A stretch of 64,000 nucleotides of DNA from Roseibium sp. HPY-6 (lineage in GTDB: Bacteria > Pseudomonadota > Alphaproteobacteria > Rhizobiales > Stappiaceae). The stretch lies in assembly GCF_040530035.1 (NCBI RefSeq), contig NZ_JBEWCD010000002.1, positions 2,773,793 to 2,837,792 on the forward strand, read 5' to 3'. The position numbers and the translations under genes are program-made. This document shows, one piece after another, positions 34,324-43,416 of this stretch (positions are counted from its first letter, which is position 1; the number at the start of each line of letters is the position of its first letter). The notes under the pieces are model-generated. The model was given only the letters and a program-made list of their open reading frames with translations. It ran no database searches and was not told the DNA's origin.

Positions 34324-35847
34324 TCAGGTTCCGTCTTGCGGAATTCTTGAGGCCAGGCTCATGCCGATATCCATGCCCTCAAGCTGATAGTGCGGACGAA
34401 GGAAGAACTGGGCTCTGTAGTAGCCGGGATTTTCCTCGTCATCGATGATGGTGACCTTGGCTTCACGAAGTGGCTTGCGAGCCTTGGTCTCCTCAGTGGA
34501 GTTGTCCGGATCGCCATCGACGTAATCCATGATCCAGTCGTTCAACCAACGCTGCAGCTGAGCAGACTCCTTGGTTGAGCCGATCTTGTTGCGCACCATA
34601 ACTTTCAGGTAATGGGCGAAACGTGTGGTCGCGAACATGTAAGGAAGCCGTGCGGACAAATTGTCAGATGCTGTGGCGTCCTTGCCGTCGGGTCCGGAGA
34701 ACTGGCGCGGTTTGAAGACCGACTGAGCGCCAAGGAAAGCAGCCTGGTCGGTGTTCTTGCGGTGGATCAACGGGATCAGGCCGAGGCGCGAAATCTCATG
34801 TTCGCGGCGGTCTGAGATCGCGATTTCAGCCGGGCATTTCTGGTCCACACCACCATCGTCTGTTTCGAAGACATGGGTCGGCAGATCTTCAACCAGGCCA
34901 CCGCTTTCAACACCGCGGATCCGGACCGTCCAGCCAAACTCCTTGTAGGCCTTGTTGATGTTCGTGGCCATGGCATAGGCCGAGTTCATCCAGGCGTAGT
35001 TGTCGTGGCTTTCGTCCCCGAACTCTTCCTCAAAGGCGAACTCCTCGACCGGATCGGATTTTGCCCCGTAAGGCTGACGCGCCAGTACACGTGGCAGCGA
35101 CAAACCGAGATAGCGGGAGTCTTCCGACTCGCGCAACGTACGCCATTGCGCATGAATTTCCGTGTCGAAAACCTTTGACAGGTCACGTTTGCTCGGCAAT
35201 TCCGTCCAGCTTTCCATCTGCATAAGCTGAGGGTCGGCTGCAGCGAGGAACGGTGCGTGGGCAGCTGAGGCGATTTTCGCCATGCCGCGGAGCACCGTGA
35301 TGTCCTGCGGATCGTAGCCGAACTCGTAGTCGCCAACGAGACAGCCGTAGGGCTGACCGCCAAGCTGACCGAATTCAGCTTCGTAGATCTGCTTGAACAA
35401 CGGGCTCTGATCCCACTTGGCACCACGATAGCTCTTGAAGACGCCCGCGAGCTCCTTTTTGGAGATATTCAGGAACTGCAGCTTGAGCGAAGCATCTGTC
35501 TCCGAATTGTGAACCAGGTAGTCGATGCCACGCCAGGCGCTTTCGAGTTTCTGGAACTGCGGCGCGTGAATGATTTCGTTCACCTGCGACGTCAGCTTTT
35601 CGTCAAGCTTGGCGATCATCTCGTCGATGGTGTCATAGACATCATCCTTGATCAGTGCCTGGTCGCCCAAAGCTTCGGACAGGAACGTCGACATGGCATT
35701 ATCGACAAGTTCGTTGGCCGTTTCGTTTTCGCTTTTGATCCGGAAATTCTGCTTCAAAATGGAAGAGAATTCCTCCGGGCTTTGTTCACTCGTAGCTTCG
35801 CCGGCTGCGGCCCCACTTTTTTGAGCGCTCGTATCGGTGTTGCTCAT
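34324..35847 (-). CDS. tssC: type VI secretion sheath large subunit TssC
   Basis: A 507-residue TssC (VipB) that, with TssB, forms the contractile sheath. Landmarks are QLESAWRGIDYLV-like SAWRGIDYLVHNSE, GQPYGCLVGDYEFG, the RLPYMFATTRFAHYLKVMVRNKIGS stretch near residue 410, and the C-terminal FFLRPHYQLEGMDI that interlocks with neighbouring subunits. The start codon directly abuts the TssB stop. The 480-510-residue length is typical. The contracted sheath is recycled by the ClpV encoded at the end of the operon. Confidence 0.95.
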   Translation of the reverse strand: MSNTDTSAQKSGAAAGEATSEQSPEEFSSILKQNFRIKSENETANELVDNAMSTFLSEALGDQALIKDDVYDTIDEMIAKLDEKLTSQVNEIIHAPQFQKLESAWRGIDYLVHNSETDASLKLQFLNISKKELAGVFKSYRGAKWDQSPLFKQIYEAEFGQLGGQPYGCLVGDYEFGYDPQDITVLRGMAKIASAAHAPFLAAADPQLMQMESWTELPSKRDLSKVFDTEIHAQWRTLRESEDSRYLGLSLPRVLARQPYGAKSDPVEEFAFEEEFGDESHDNYAWMNSAYAMATNINKAYKEFGWTVRIRGVESGGLVEDLPTHVFETDDGGVDQKCPAEIAISDRREHEISRLGLIPLIHRKNTDQAAFLGAQSVFKPRQFSGPDGKDATASDNLSARLPYMFATTRFAHYLKVMVRNKIGSTKESAQLQRWLNDWIMDYVDGDPDNSTEETKARKPLREAKVTIIDDEENPGYYRAQFFLRPHYQLEGMDIGMSLASRIPQDGT

Positions 35848-36402
35848 TTATGCCTCCTCTTTGTCGCCTTCCGCAGCGTCGTCACCTTTGGATGAAGCGC
35901 TTTCGGCCTCCATCTTCTGTGCCAGTGCCTGCATGAGCGCAGGATCGCGGGTCAGCTCCTCCAGCTGGCTGATCGCCTGAACGCGCCCGTCCATCATCGT
36001 GCGCAGGGCTGCAAGACTGTTGCGAGCATCGAGCAGCTTTTTTAGCGCCGGAACCTGCTCGGCGACTTTGCCAGGTGTGAAGTCGTCCATATTCTTGAAA
36101 CGAAGTTGCACGCTCATTTTGGAGTCGTCTTCGCCGGACAGTTTGTCCTGCACAGTGAAGGACGTTCCTGGCTCGATGGCTTCCATGCGCTTCGAGAAGT
36201 TGTCCATGTCGATGTCGAGGAATTTGCGTTCATCGATGTCGGATTTTTCAGCGCCCGGATTGTCACCGGACAGATCAGCCATGACCCCCATCACGAAGGG
36301 CAACTCGACCTTCTGTTCCGCGTCAAAGGGATCCTCATAAAAAATATGGACCCGCGGTGGTCTGTTGCGCTTAATGAAGCTTTGACCGCTACTTGATGCC
36401 AT
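35848..36402 (-). CDS. tssB: type VI secretion sheath small subunit TssB
   Basis: A 184-residue TssB (VipA), the sheath partner of TssC. Landmarks are the N-terminal SGQSFIKRNRPPRVHIFYE, ELPFVMGVMADLSG, RKFLDIDMDNFSKRM and FKNMDDFTPGKVAEQVP. The C-terminus is a charged tail rich in Glu and Ala. It is the first gene of the minus-strand sheath/baseplate operon; the 281-base region upstream holds the presumed promoter and a strong inverted repeat. Length and motifs are normal. Confidence 0.95.
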   Translation of the reverse strand: MASSSGQSFIKRNRPPRVHIFYEDPFDAEQKVELPFVMGVMADLSGDNPGAEKSDIDERKFLDIDMDNFSKRMEAIEPGTSFTVQDKLSGEDDSKMSVQLRFKNMDDFTPGKVAEQVPALKKLLDARNSLAALRTMMDGRVQAISQLEELTRDPALMQALAQKMEAESASSKGDDAAEGDKEEA

Positions 36403-36463
36403 TGTACTTGCCTTTCATATTTTTGATCCGAGAAAAATTAGATCAAATTTAGTCAAATACTCT

Positions 36464-36502
36464 CGCGGTACGTGCAAATGTTTCGAATTTGTTTGTACCG
36501 CG
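36464..36502 (-). promoter_or_regulatory. inverted repeat upstream of tssB
   Basis: CGCGGTAC (36464-36471) faces GTACCGCG (36495-36502), with a further matching CAAAT/ATTTG pair inside and a TTTCG centre. It ends about 60 bases before the tssB ATG, in AT-rich DNA. It could be an operator for the T6SS operon or a 5'-UTR hairpin. Confidence 0.6.
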
Positions 36503-36683
36503 TTTTGTTCTATGAGTTTGTATTTACAGCGATTGACGGATTTTTGTAGTGACGGCAGTCACACGTATGTCGCTTTGAAATTTTCCCCCAAATATTGAGG
36601 ACCTGTTGCGGCTGTGAGTCAAGGAGAAGTATGTGAACTCTAGGGAACCAAAGACGTTTCGACGGGTCATGACAAATTCAGCC

Positions 36684-37967
36684 TTACTCTTCTTCCTCGG
36701 GCCGCAAAAAGAGATTGAGCAGTCCGGTAAACGACCCTGTACTCATATTTTGTGCCTCTTCCAGCAACATGGGAATCGGGCTCGTCGGTTCGTTTGCGGA
36801 GTAGTACCCCTTCACGGCAGAAATACCTTTTATGGCATCGTTGCGATTTTCGATGACCATCACTGAGAATTCTTCGATATCGCCGAGATCCCGTTCTTCG
36901 CCTTCGTTCAGCTCAAGCAGGCGGTCGTTCGACAATTGAAGTCCGCTGGCACCCAGAATGAGTGCAACTTCTTCGAATCTTCTTGGCATCAGGATTTTGA
37001 GGGCGTCCAGATAGGACTTACCGACCAATCCTCTTGCTTCGCGCACCAAGAAGAGGGAGGGGTGCGAAGGTTCGCGCAACGAATAGTAATCTTCTACCGC
37101 GTCAAGAATCAGTTTGGCCTGTGCGGCGTTTTTGATTTCAAGGTTTGCGGTCGATGATGTGCCCGCCTCAGAAGTTTGGGCTGATTCATCATCTGCCGCA
37201 CCTTCCGCGTCTTCCGGCGACATGCGCCCCAGGCGGACATTCAGCTCCGCGTTCATTTCCTGCAGGAGCGTCGTCAGATTCTCGTAGTTAGGCGGTGTCG
37301 CCTTGGCTTCGGCCTCTTTCAGTTTTTCGGTGCATACGTCGGCGATTGCCTGCAATTCAGCGGGCAGTTCGCTCAGGTCGCGCAGGACATCGTCTATGGC
37401 ATCCTGTTCCAGCTCACCCGATGTCAGGGCCGCTTCGATCGCGCCGAGGGAAATGATGTGTTCGTTCGGTTGCGGCGTCACATCGCCATTGGCAATTTTG
37501 ATCGCGCGATAGCTGATTGGGCCGCTGCGCCGTGTTTTGAGGAGAGGCGCCGCCTCGAGTGGCAACCTGACCGTCGGTCTGTTGTTGAACGCTTCGAGAG
37601 CGCCAATGCGCTCCATGAACCCGAAATCCGCATCCGACGGATGTACCGTGTCCCAATGGCTTTCCAGCAGCTTGCGGATGATCCTGATCACATTCGCAAA
37701 CAGATGCAGCTGACCATTCAAAAGTGCGAACTGGGCCAGCATCGTCAGCAGGCGGACATCTCTCGATTGCTTGAGAAAACCCTCCATCTGCTTGAAAATA
37801 TCCGTGAATTCGATCTCCGATTTATCGAAGTCGCTGAAACGCTCTGGGAGCATTTCCTCACACGAATCCATCAGTGCCGCAAAGGCGGGTTCCGTGTCAT
37901 AAAGATCAGGACCGCATCCAGCACCGGGGGACACTTCGCTGCCATATGTGTCCGGATCGAAGTTCAT
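36684..37967 (-). CDS. tssA: type VI secretion protein TssA (ImpA family)
   Basis: A 427-residue TssA that coordinates baseplate docking and tube/sheath growth. The N-terminal ImpA domain (about 45-170) shows FSDFDKSEIEFTDIFKQMEGFL, SRDVRLLTMLAQFALLNGQ and HWDTVHPSDADFGF. The C-terminal part carries SHPSLFLVREARGLVGKSYLDAL and a final helix LLNLFLRPEEEE. AGGA lies 7 bases before the ATG. It is separated from tssB by the 281-base promoter region and from the OmpA-like gene upstream by a perfect hairpin, so it may form a two-gene unit with the latter. Confidence 0.9.
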   Translation of the reverse strand: MNFDPDTYGSEVSPGAGCGPDLYDTEPAFAALMDSCEEMLPERFSDFDKSEIEFTDIFKQMEGFLKQSRDVRLLTMLAQFALLNGQLHLFANVIRIIRKLLESHWDTVHPSDADFGFMERIGALEAFNNRPTVRLPLEAAPLLKTRRSGPISYRAIKIANGDVTPQPNEHIISLGAIEAALTSGELEQDAIDDVLRDLSELPAELQAIADVCTEKLKEAEAKATPPNYENLTTLLQEMNAELNVRLGRMSPEDAEGAADDESAQTSEAGTSSTANLEIKNAAQAKLILDAVEDYYSLREPSHPSLFLVREARGLVGKSYLDALKILMPRRFEEVALILGASGLQLSNDRLLELNEGEERDLGDIEEFSVMVIENRNDAIKGISAVKGYYSANEPTSPIPMLLEEAQNMSTGSFTGLLNLFLRPEEEE

Positions 37968-37990
37968 TTGATTTCCTGCCCCAATTCAAT

Positions 37991-38020
37991 GCTTCTGCCG
38001 GAGTTGGTTCCGGCAGAAGC
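37991..38020 (-). terminator. hairpin between the OmpA-like gene and tssA
   Basis: Perfect 12-base stem (37991-38002 with 38009-38020) with a six-base loop. In the minus direction it is followed by ATTGAATTG, a weak T content, so partial termination or mRNA stabilisation is likely. Confidence 0.6.
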
Positions 38021-38038
38021 GTCGCCCGGATTGTTGTG

Positions 38039-38755
38039 TTATTCCAAGACCAGCTTGCTCTCGACGCGCCTGTTCGCCGGATCGTTGACATCGGCAACCT
38101 TTGGGCGGGTTTCGCCATAAGCGACTGTTTTCAGTCGTTTGCGTTCTACGCCGAGCGAAACAAGATATTCGGATACGGCCTGTGCCCGGTCTTCTGAGAG
38201 ACGCTGATTGTAGTTGAGCGAACCGATGCCGTCGGTATGGCCTTCGATAACGAACACTGCGTTTGCAAGTTCAGGATCGGCTATGCCTTTTGCGAATTCC
38301 TTCAGGTTTGCGCGGGCAGCCGGGCTGAGGCGTGCAGAGGCATTTTCGAACGATACGAGCAGATTGAAGCCTGCGTCGATCGCCTTGGTATCCGGATCCA
38401 CCACAAGGGTTTCGGCCGTTTGCGCCTCGTCGCCGGTGGCATCGCTTTCGGCTGTAACGGCAACCTGGCCGCCTTCCTGCTTTGCACCGTTGGGATTACA
38501 CTCATCCCGCGTTCCGATGCAGAGCGCACGCGTCGCGCCGGTCGGTTTCAGAGAACGGGTTTTCAGCTGCTTGAAGTGTTTGCTGACTTCATCGGCTGAA
38601 AAAGTCGCGTCCTGCGCAACCGCGGACCCGGGCGCTAGTGCGCTCATCGAAACTGCGAGCGCCAGCGCGGTGCTCATTGTCAGAAATTTCAATTTCGAAA
38701 AAGTCTTCTCGGCGCGCTGAGTTGATGTGCCGGAGACGAAGTGGCGATGGGTCAC
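38039..38755 (-). CDS. exported OmpA-family peptidoglycan-binding protein
   Basis: A 238-residue protein with an N-terminal export signal (hydrophobic stretch about residues 27-47, AVAQ cleavage site) and a C-terminal OmpA-like domain (about 130-235) with the hallmark VIEGHTDGIGS...NQRLSEDRAQAVSEYL and the late ANRRVE. The ATG frame begins at 38854, but a GTG at 38755 has a perfect GGGAGGA 8-9 bases upstream and shortens the N-terminus to a normal signal peptide. OmpA-domain proteins accompany many T6SS loci as cell-wall anchors. TssL here has its own OmpA domain, so this one may be a second anchor. Confidence 0.8.
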   Translation of the reverse strand: MTHRHFVSGTSTQRAEKTFSKLKFLTMSTALALAVSMSALAPGSAVAQDATFSADEVSKHFKQLKTRSLKPTGATRALCIGTRDECNPNGAKQEGGQVAVTAESDATGDEAQTAETLVVDPDTKAIDAGFNLLVSFENASARLSPAARANLKEFAKGIADPELANAVFVIEGHTDGIGSLNYNQRLSEDRAQAVSEYLVSLGVERKRLKTVAYGETRPKVADVNDPANRRVESKLVLE

Positions 38756-39139
38756 GATTTCAATCCTCCCTTTGGAGTTTGGGCGAGCAGTGTCGCAATG
38801 GATATTGAAATACATGTGCCATAAACCAGAAAAAAATAATGTGGCGAAAGTCACTAAACTGCGGTTTGAATTCAGTATGTCAATTTGTGACGAATAAGCA
38901 AGAGGACCAGGGTGTGAGATATTCGTGAGTTAGTTAAGAATCTAATGTGAGTTTTTAAGGCATTTCTTGACAGTTGGGTAAGTTGCCAAACAACTCTTGG
39001 TAAAAATCGGATTCGGTGTTTAAATTTTTGCAACAACTGTGTTCCCGAGCACATCAATTTTGTCGCAAACGGCTTAAATAAGAAGCAGACGCCTGCGCCA
39101 GCAGCCGAATGCAATTTAAGTATTTTCAAGGAGACCTCC
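38756..39139. promoter_or_regulatory. 384-base divergent promoter region between the OmpA-like gene and vgrG
   Basis: AT-rich non-coding DNA that must drive the plus-strand T6SS operon starting with vgrG and the minus-strand OmpA-like/tssA unit. AAGGAGA lies 9 bases before the vgrG GTG. A minus-strand frame at 38872-39225 has no ribosome site or family likeness. No palindrome stood out. Confidence 0.5.
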
Positions 39140-40966
39140 GTGGCCACAGGACAACTCAGACAAACCGATCGCATGGCTGAACTCACATCAGTCTTCGGCG
39201 ATGATGTGCTCTCTTTGGTCACCATTGATTGCGACGAAGGATTGAGCGAGGAATTCGAGATTCGCCTGGAAGTGGTCAGTCAGCAGGAAGACCTGGATTT
39301 CAACCAGGCGCTCGCGACTCACATGACGGTGAAAGTCAAAACCAACAACGGCGACATCCGGTATTTTGACGGTTTGCTGACGGATGCCAAGTGGCTCGGC
39401 CACAAGGACGGCTACTACCGGTACAAGCTGATGCTGCGCCCCTGGTACTGGCTGCTGACCAAGAATTCAAACTGCAGAATGTTCAAGGAGAAATCAGCAC
39501 CCGACATTATTGCTGAAGTCCTCGGAGAGCATGATTTTGCCGATTTTCAAAACAAGCTGACCGAAAGCTACGATCCAATCCATTACTGTGTACAGTACAG
39601 GGAGTCGGACTACGATTTCTGCTGCCGGCTGATGGAGGAGTTTGGCATATCCTACTGCTTCGAGCATCAGGACGGCAAACACATGATGATTCTGGCAGAC
39701 GCCAAATCCTCCTACAGTCAGATCGAAGGTGACCCGAACATCCCCTTCATTCCACTTGCCGGCGATAGCCAGCGTGATGAGGAGCATCTCTACGATTGGG
39801 TTGGCGGGCGAACCTTCAGAACCGGCAAATTTGCGGTCAACGATTATGATTTCGAAAAACCGAGTGCCTCGCTCGAAGCGGAGAAGGATGCCGGATCACC
39901 TTACCGCGCCGGATCGCTTGAAAAATACGACTACCCCGGACGCTACACCGAGAAAGACAAGGGCACGAAATACAGCAACATTCGCCTTGAAGCTGAACAG
40001 GCGGGCGACAACCGTGTTGAAACAGCCGGTGAAGTGCCGCGGTTTTATGCCGGCGGTCTCTTCACACTGAAAGAGCACCCGCATGGTCCGCAAAACAAGG
40101 AATACCTGATCGTTCGCGCGAGTCATCAGATCATTACGGAAAGTTACCGGTCCGGCGAATCCGCGTCGCAGGGCGAAGCGTATACCGGCACTTACGAAGT
40201 TCTGTCAGCGGATATTCCGTTCCGAACACCCGCGAACACGCCTAAACCAAGTATACCGGGACCGCAGACAGCGAAGGTCGTTGGCCAGGGCGAAATCGAT
40301 GTCGACGAGTACGGTCAGATCATGGTCGAGTTTCACTGGGACCGTGACAAGACGCAATCGCGCCGCGTCCGGGTTGCACAGGTTGTTTCCGGCAAGAACT
40401 GGGGTGGTGTGTATATCCCGCGTGTCGGACAGGAAGTGATCATTCAATTCCTGGAAGGCGACCCCGACCAGCCGATCGTTATCGGAACAGTGTATAATGC
40501 CGAGAACATGCCTCCATATCCGCTGCCCGGCGAAAAGAACAAGTCAGGCATCAAGACCGATTCGACAGTCGGTGGCGGTGGCTACAACGAGTTTGTCCTC
40601 GATGATACCAAAGGCCAGGAGAAGATTGGTATTCATGGTCAAAAGGACATGGAAACCGTCATTGAGAACAACGATCACCTGCACGTTAAGAACAATCGCA
40701 CGACCAAGGTCGACATGAATCGAGAAGAAGAAGTCGGAGTGAATGTGACCGAAGATATCGGAATGATGTGGACGGTCGAAGCCGGAATGATGATAAAATT
40801 CAAATGCGGTAACAGCACGATCACCATGACGCCCACGATGATTCAGATTAAGTCGCTGATGGTACAGGTAAAAGCGGATACGACCATGCAAGTTCAGGGT
40901 ACCATGACGCAGGTCAACGGAACCGCGAACCATATGGTTCAAGGCGGTGTCGTTCTGATCAACTGA
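39140..40966 (+). CDS. vgrG: type VI secretion spike protein VgrG
   Basis: A 608-residue VgrG (TssI), the trimeric needle tip. The gp27-like part (about 1-380; YCVQYRESDYDFCCRLMEEFGI is the classic signature) is followed by the gp5 OB-fold (about 385-470; VDEYGQIMVEFHWDRD, RVAQVVSGKNWGG) and a short beta-helix made of repeated short units (about 480-608). There is no extra C-terminal effector domain, so effectors must bind via adaptors or Hcp. The GTG start is supported by AAGGAGA upstream. First gene of the plus-strand T6SS operon. No PAAR gene follows. Confidence 0.95.
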   Translation: MATGQLRQTDRMAELTSVFGDDVLSLVTIDCDEGLSEEFEIRLEVVSQQEDLDFNQALATHMTVKVKTNNGDIRYFDGLLTDAKWLGHKDGYYRYKLMLRPWYWLLTKNSNCRMFKEKSAPDIIAEVLGEHDFADFQNKLTESYDPIHYCVQYRESDYDFCCRLMEEFGISYCFEHQDGKHMMILADAKSSYSQIEGDPNIPFIPLAGDSQRDEEHLYDWVGGRTFRTGKFAVNDYDFEKPSASLEAEKDAGSPYRAGSLEKYDYPGRYTEKDKGTKYSNIRLEAEQAGDNRVETAGEVPRFYAGGLFTLKEHPHGPQNKEYLIVRASHQIITESYRSGESASQGEAYTGTYEVLSADIPFRTPANTPKPSIPGPQTAKVVGQGEIDVDEYGQIMVEFHWDRDKTQSRRVRVAQVVSGKNWGGVYIPRVGQEVIIQFLEGDPDQPIVIGTVYNAENMPPYPLPGEKNKSGIKTDSTVGGGGYNEFVLDDTKGQEKIGIHGQKDMETVIENNDHLHVKNNRTTKVDMNREEEVGVNVTEDIGMMWTVEAGMMIKFKCGNSTITMTPTMIQIKSLMVQVKADTTMQVQGTMTQVNGTANHMVQGGVVLIN

Positions 40967-41011
40967 CCTGGTTCGCTGGAATTCGGCCTGTCTGTAAATG
41001 GAGTGAATTGA

Positions 41012-41602
41012 ATGGGATCACGGATCCGTTTTACAAAGGCGGCGCAGGTGTTCGAGGCCTTTGCCGAGTTGCACGAAGATGTGCAACCGGCAGAAGGCGA
41101 TGTCTCGCCGCAAGACCACACGTTGGCACTTTTGGAGGGCGACGATCCGCATACGGCGATAACCTTTTTCGCTTACATATTACCGAAGCCGGAGGCCGTC
41201 TGGTGGGGGTTGAAATGCGTCGAAGGACTTGACACCAATAAGAGCGAACACGATCGGAAAGTTCTGGATCTTTGCGCCAATTGGGTACGCGAAGGAGACG
41301 AAGAGGCGCGTCTTGCGGTGCTGCCGGAGACGGAAGACTTCAACAACAACAGCCCGTCAGTTTGGATCGGGCGTGCCGTCGCCTGGTCTGGCGGATCGTT
41401 GTCTCCAAATCCGGACTTTCGCGTTGACGTACCTCCGGCATTAACGGCGAAGGGGGTTAACGCGGCGGTGCAATTGGCTATTGCAAACCAGGATCGCGCT
41501 GGAAGGGGCGAAGCGCCGAAACTATGCATAAGATCTGGTTTGTCATTTGCCGAAGGTGGTGTGATGCCGGTCGTGAGCGTGACAAAACAGGCTGTAACCT
41601 GA
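41012..41602 (+). CDS. DUF6931-like protein downstream of vgrG
   Basis: A 196-residue soluble protein, predicted mostly alpha-helical in the first 110 residues, with Trp-rich PEAVWWGLKCVEGL. The C-terminal part is GRAVAWSGGSLSPNPDF and ends in a hydrophobic region. I believe it belongs to the DUF6931 group found beside vgrG/PAAR genes in alpha- and gammaproteobacteria, but this is recalled from gene context and not verified. No signal peptide is seen. Sitting between vgrG and tagH, it could be an effector-loading adaptor or a structural accessory; function is unknown. Confidence 0.7.
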   Translation: MGSRIRFTKAAQVFEAFAELHEDVQPAEGDVSPQDHTLALLEGDDPHTAITFFAYILPKPEAVWWGLKCVEGLDTNKSEHDRKVLDLCANWVREGDEEARLAVLPETEDFNNNSPSVWIGRAVAWSGGSLSPNPDFRVDVPPALTAKGVNAAVQLAIANQDRAGRGEAPKLCIRSGLSFAEGGVMPVVSVTKQAVT

Positions 41603-41624
41603 AAGTAAGTGGGACCTCTCGGGA

Positions 41625-43337
41625 ATGCGCATTACGCTCCAGATTGAAAATGTGGATCGGCTCGAAACGGGTGGCCAGGTGTCTTACTCCTGTGCCGACC
41701 GCGGGTTCGACATCGGCCGGCATGAGCACCTTGACTGGAGCTTGCCGGATCCGGAGCGTGTTGTTTCGGGAAAACACTGCGAAGTGCGCTTTGAAGGTGG
41801 CAACTTCGTTCTCTACGACGTTTCGACAAATGGGACGTTTTTGAACGGCAGCCCCAACCGTATGGACAAGGCGCATGCGCTTCGATCCGGTGATCGGATC
41901 ATGATTGGTGATTACATCGTCAAGGTTACGCTGGACGCCGAGCAGGCCATGGGCGCCGGTTTCTCCGGGGCATCTCCCGGCGAACCGCAAGCGCAGCCCG
42001 CGCCCTGGCAAAGCCCGCAACCTTCCGCGCCGCCGGTCCAAGAGCCGCAGTGGCCGGGGGCATCGACACCGGGTCAGCCTGCCTATCCGGTTGAAGAGGC
42101 AAACAATCCCTGGAATACGCCGTCAACAGGCATGGAAGGGCGGCATGCACCACCATCGCAGGCCCCCGGGATCGGGACGCCTGCAGATGATGTCTGGAGC
42201 CAGCAGGGGCACGGTTGGGGGAGCGCCGATCCGGCACTTTACGATCCGCAGTCGAACACGCCGCAGGCTGAAGCAGCGAGACCAGCTCAGGCCGACCCTC
42301 TGGATCATCTTGCGCCGCAGCCCAACCTTCAGCCGCAAGATCAGCAGATCGCGTACCCGCAAGCCCCACAGCCTGCGCCCCCGCAACCTCAAGCGTTCCC
42401 GGGTGGTCACCAGGAGGCGGCCTCAAATCAGGCGGCAGAGCCCCTGTTCAAGATGCCGGATATGGCCGCAGAGGAAGCGGCTGGCACGGACGAGGGAGCA
42501 TTGCAGGCGGTGAACACATCCAGCGCACCGGTTGCACAAACTGATGCAGGAGCAGCAGCCTCGCCGTTCCCGGAAGCCCCGGCAAGAGAGTCCGTGCCGG
42601 CAGACGTCGAGCCTAAAATTGAAACATCTCCGGCGGAACCAGCGCAAGCAGCAGTGGAAGCTCCTGTTCAACCGCCTCAGGCAGTCAGCGAAGCATCGAA
42701 ACCACAAGCAGTTGAAAGCACGCCTAAACAAGAGACTGCAGCGGGGAACAACGGAACCGATTTCCTGAAAGCGTTTTCGGAAGGCGCTGGTATTCCAGCA
42801 TCTGTGCTTGCGGACCGGGATCCGGAAGAGTTCGCGCGGGAAATGGGCTCAATCCTTCAAGGCATCACAAGCGACCTGATGGGACTTTTGCAGGCGCGCA
42901 GCAAAGTGAAGGCGATGACCAGGAATGCAAATCGCACGCTGATCAGCCGGAGCGGCAACAATGCGCTCAAGTTCTCGCCCACGCCCCAAACGGCGCTTCA
43001 GACAATGCTTGCGCAAAATGTCGAGGAGACCGGTTATCTGCCTTTGCCGAAAGCCATGACCGCAGCGTTCAAGGACATTCAAAAGCATCATGTGTGGACC
43101 TACGCGGCCATGCAGAAGGCCGCGGCCCGTTTTGACGAAACGCTGTCGCCCAAAGCGATTGAGGAAGAGGGCCAGGTCGCCAAGAGTACCTTCGGCAACC
43201 AGAAGGCAAAACTTTGGGAGCGGATGCAGGAACGCTGGACTTCGCTTTCCGGAGCTTACGACGATGGTCTGGTTGGTGTTTTCACGCAATACTTTACGGA
43301 AAGCTATGAAGAATTTTCAAATGACGAGCCGGAGTGA
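41625..43337 (+). CDS. tagH: T6SS FHA-domain protein TagH/Fha
   Basis: A 570-residue cytoplasmic protein. The N-terminal FHA phosphothreonine-binding domain (about 10-100) shows RGFDIGRHEHLDW, ISGKHC-like VVSGKHCEVRF and VSTNGTFLNG. A very long Pro/Gln/Ala linker (about 105-375) leads to the C-terminal T6SS-FHA domain (about 380-565; LKAFSEGAGIP, RSGNNALKFSP, LWERMQERW). In other T6SSs, Fha is activated when a Thr kinase (PpkA) phosphorylates its partner; pppA and ppkA are in the same operon. In Agrobacterium, TssL is the phosphorylated partner. Confidence 0.9.
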   Translation: MRITLQIENVDRLETGGQVSYSCADRGFDIGRHEHLDWSLPDPERVVSGKHCEVRFEGGNFVLYDVSTNGTFLNGSPNRMDKAHALRSGDRIMIGDYIVKVTLDAEQAMGAGFSGASPGEPQAQPAPWQSPQPSAPPVQEPQWPGASTPGQPAYPVEEANNPWNTPSTGMEGRHAPPSQAPGIGTPADDVWSQQGHGWGSADPALYDPQSNTPQAEAARPAQADPLDHLAPQPNLQPQDQQIAYPQAPQPAPPQPQAFPGGHQEAASNQAAEPLFKMPDMAAEEAAGTDEGALQAVNTSSAPVAQTDAGAAASPFPEAPARESVPADVEPKIETSPAEPAQAAVEAPVQPPQAVSEASKPQAVESTPKQETAAGNNGTDFLKAFSEGAGIPASVLADRDPEEFAREMGSILQGITSDLMGLLQARSKVKAMTRNANRTLISRSGNNALKFSPTPQTALQTMLAQNVEETGYLPLPKAMTAAFKDIQKHHVWTYAAMQKAAARFDETLSPKAIEEEGQVAKSTFGNQKAKLWERMQERWTSLSGAYDDGLVGVFTQYFTESYEEFSNDEPE

Positions 43338-43416
43338 AAATCCGTGCATGCATATTTTAAATTTAGCAGGAACAAGAGCGCGCAAGCGCCCTCAAGCATA
43401 AGGGAGCAGTGCCTTA

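Noticed and set aside
38872..39225. 117-residue minus-strand open frame before vgrG
   Set aside because: Overlaps the vgrG start, has no ribosome site and no known family; treated as promoter DNA.
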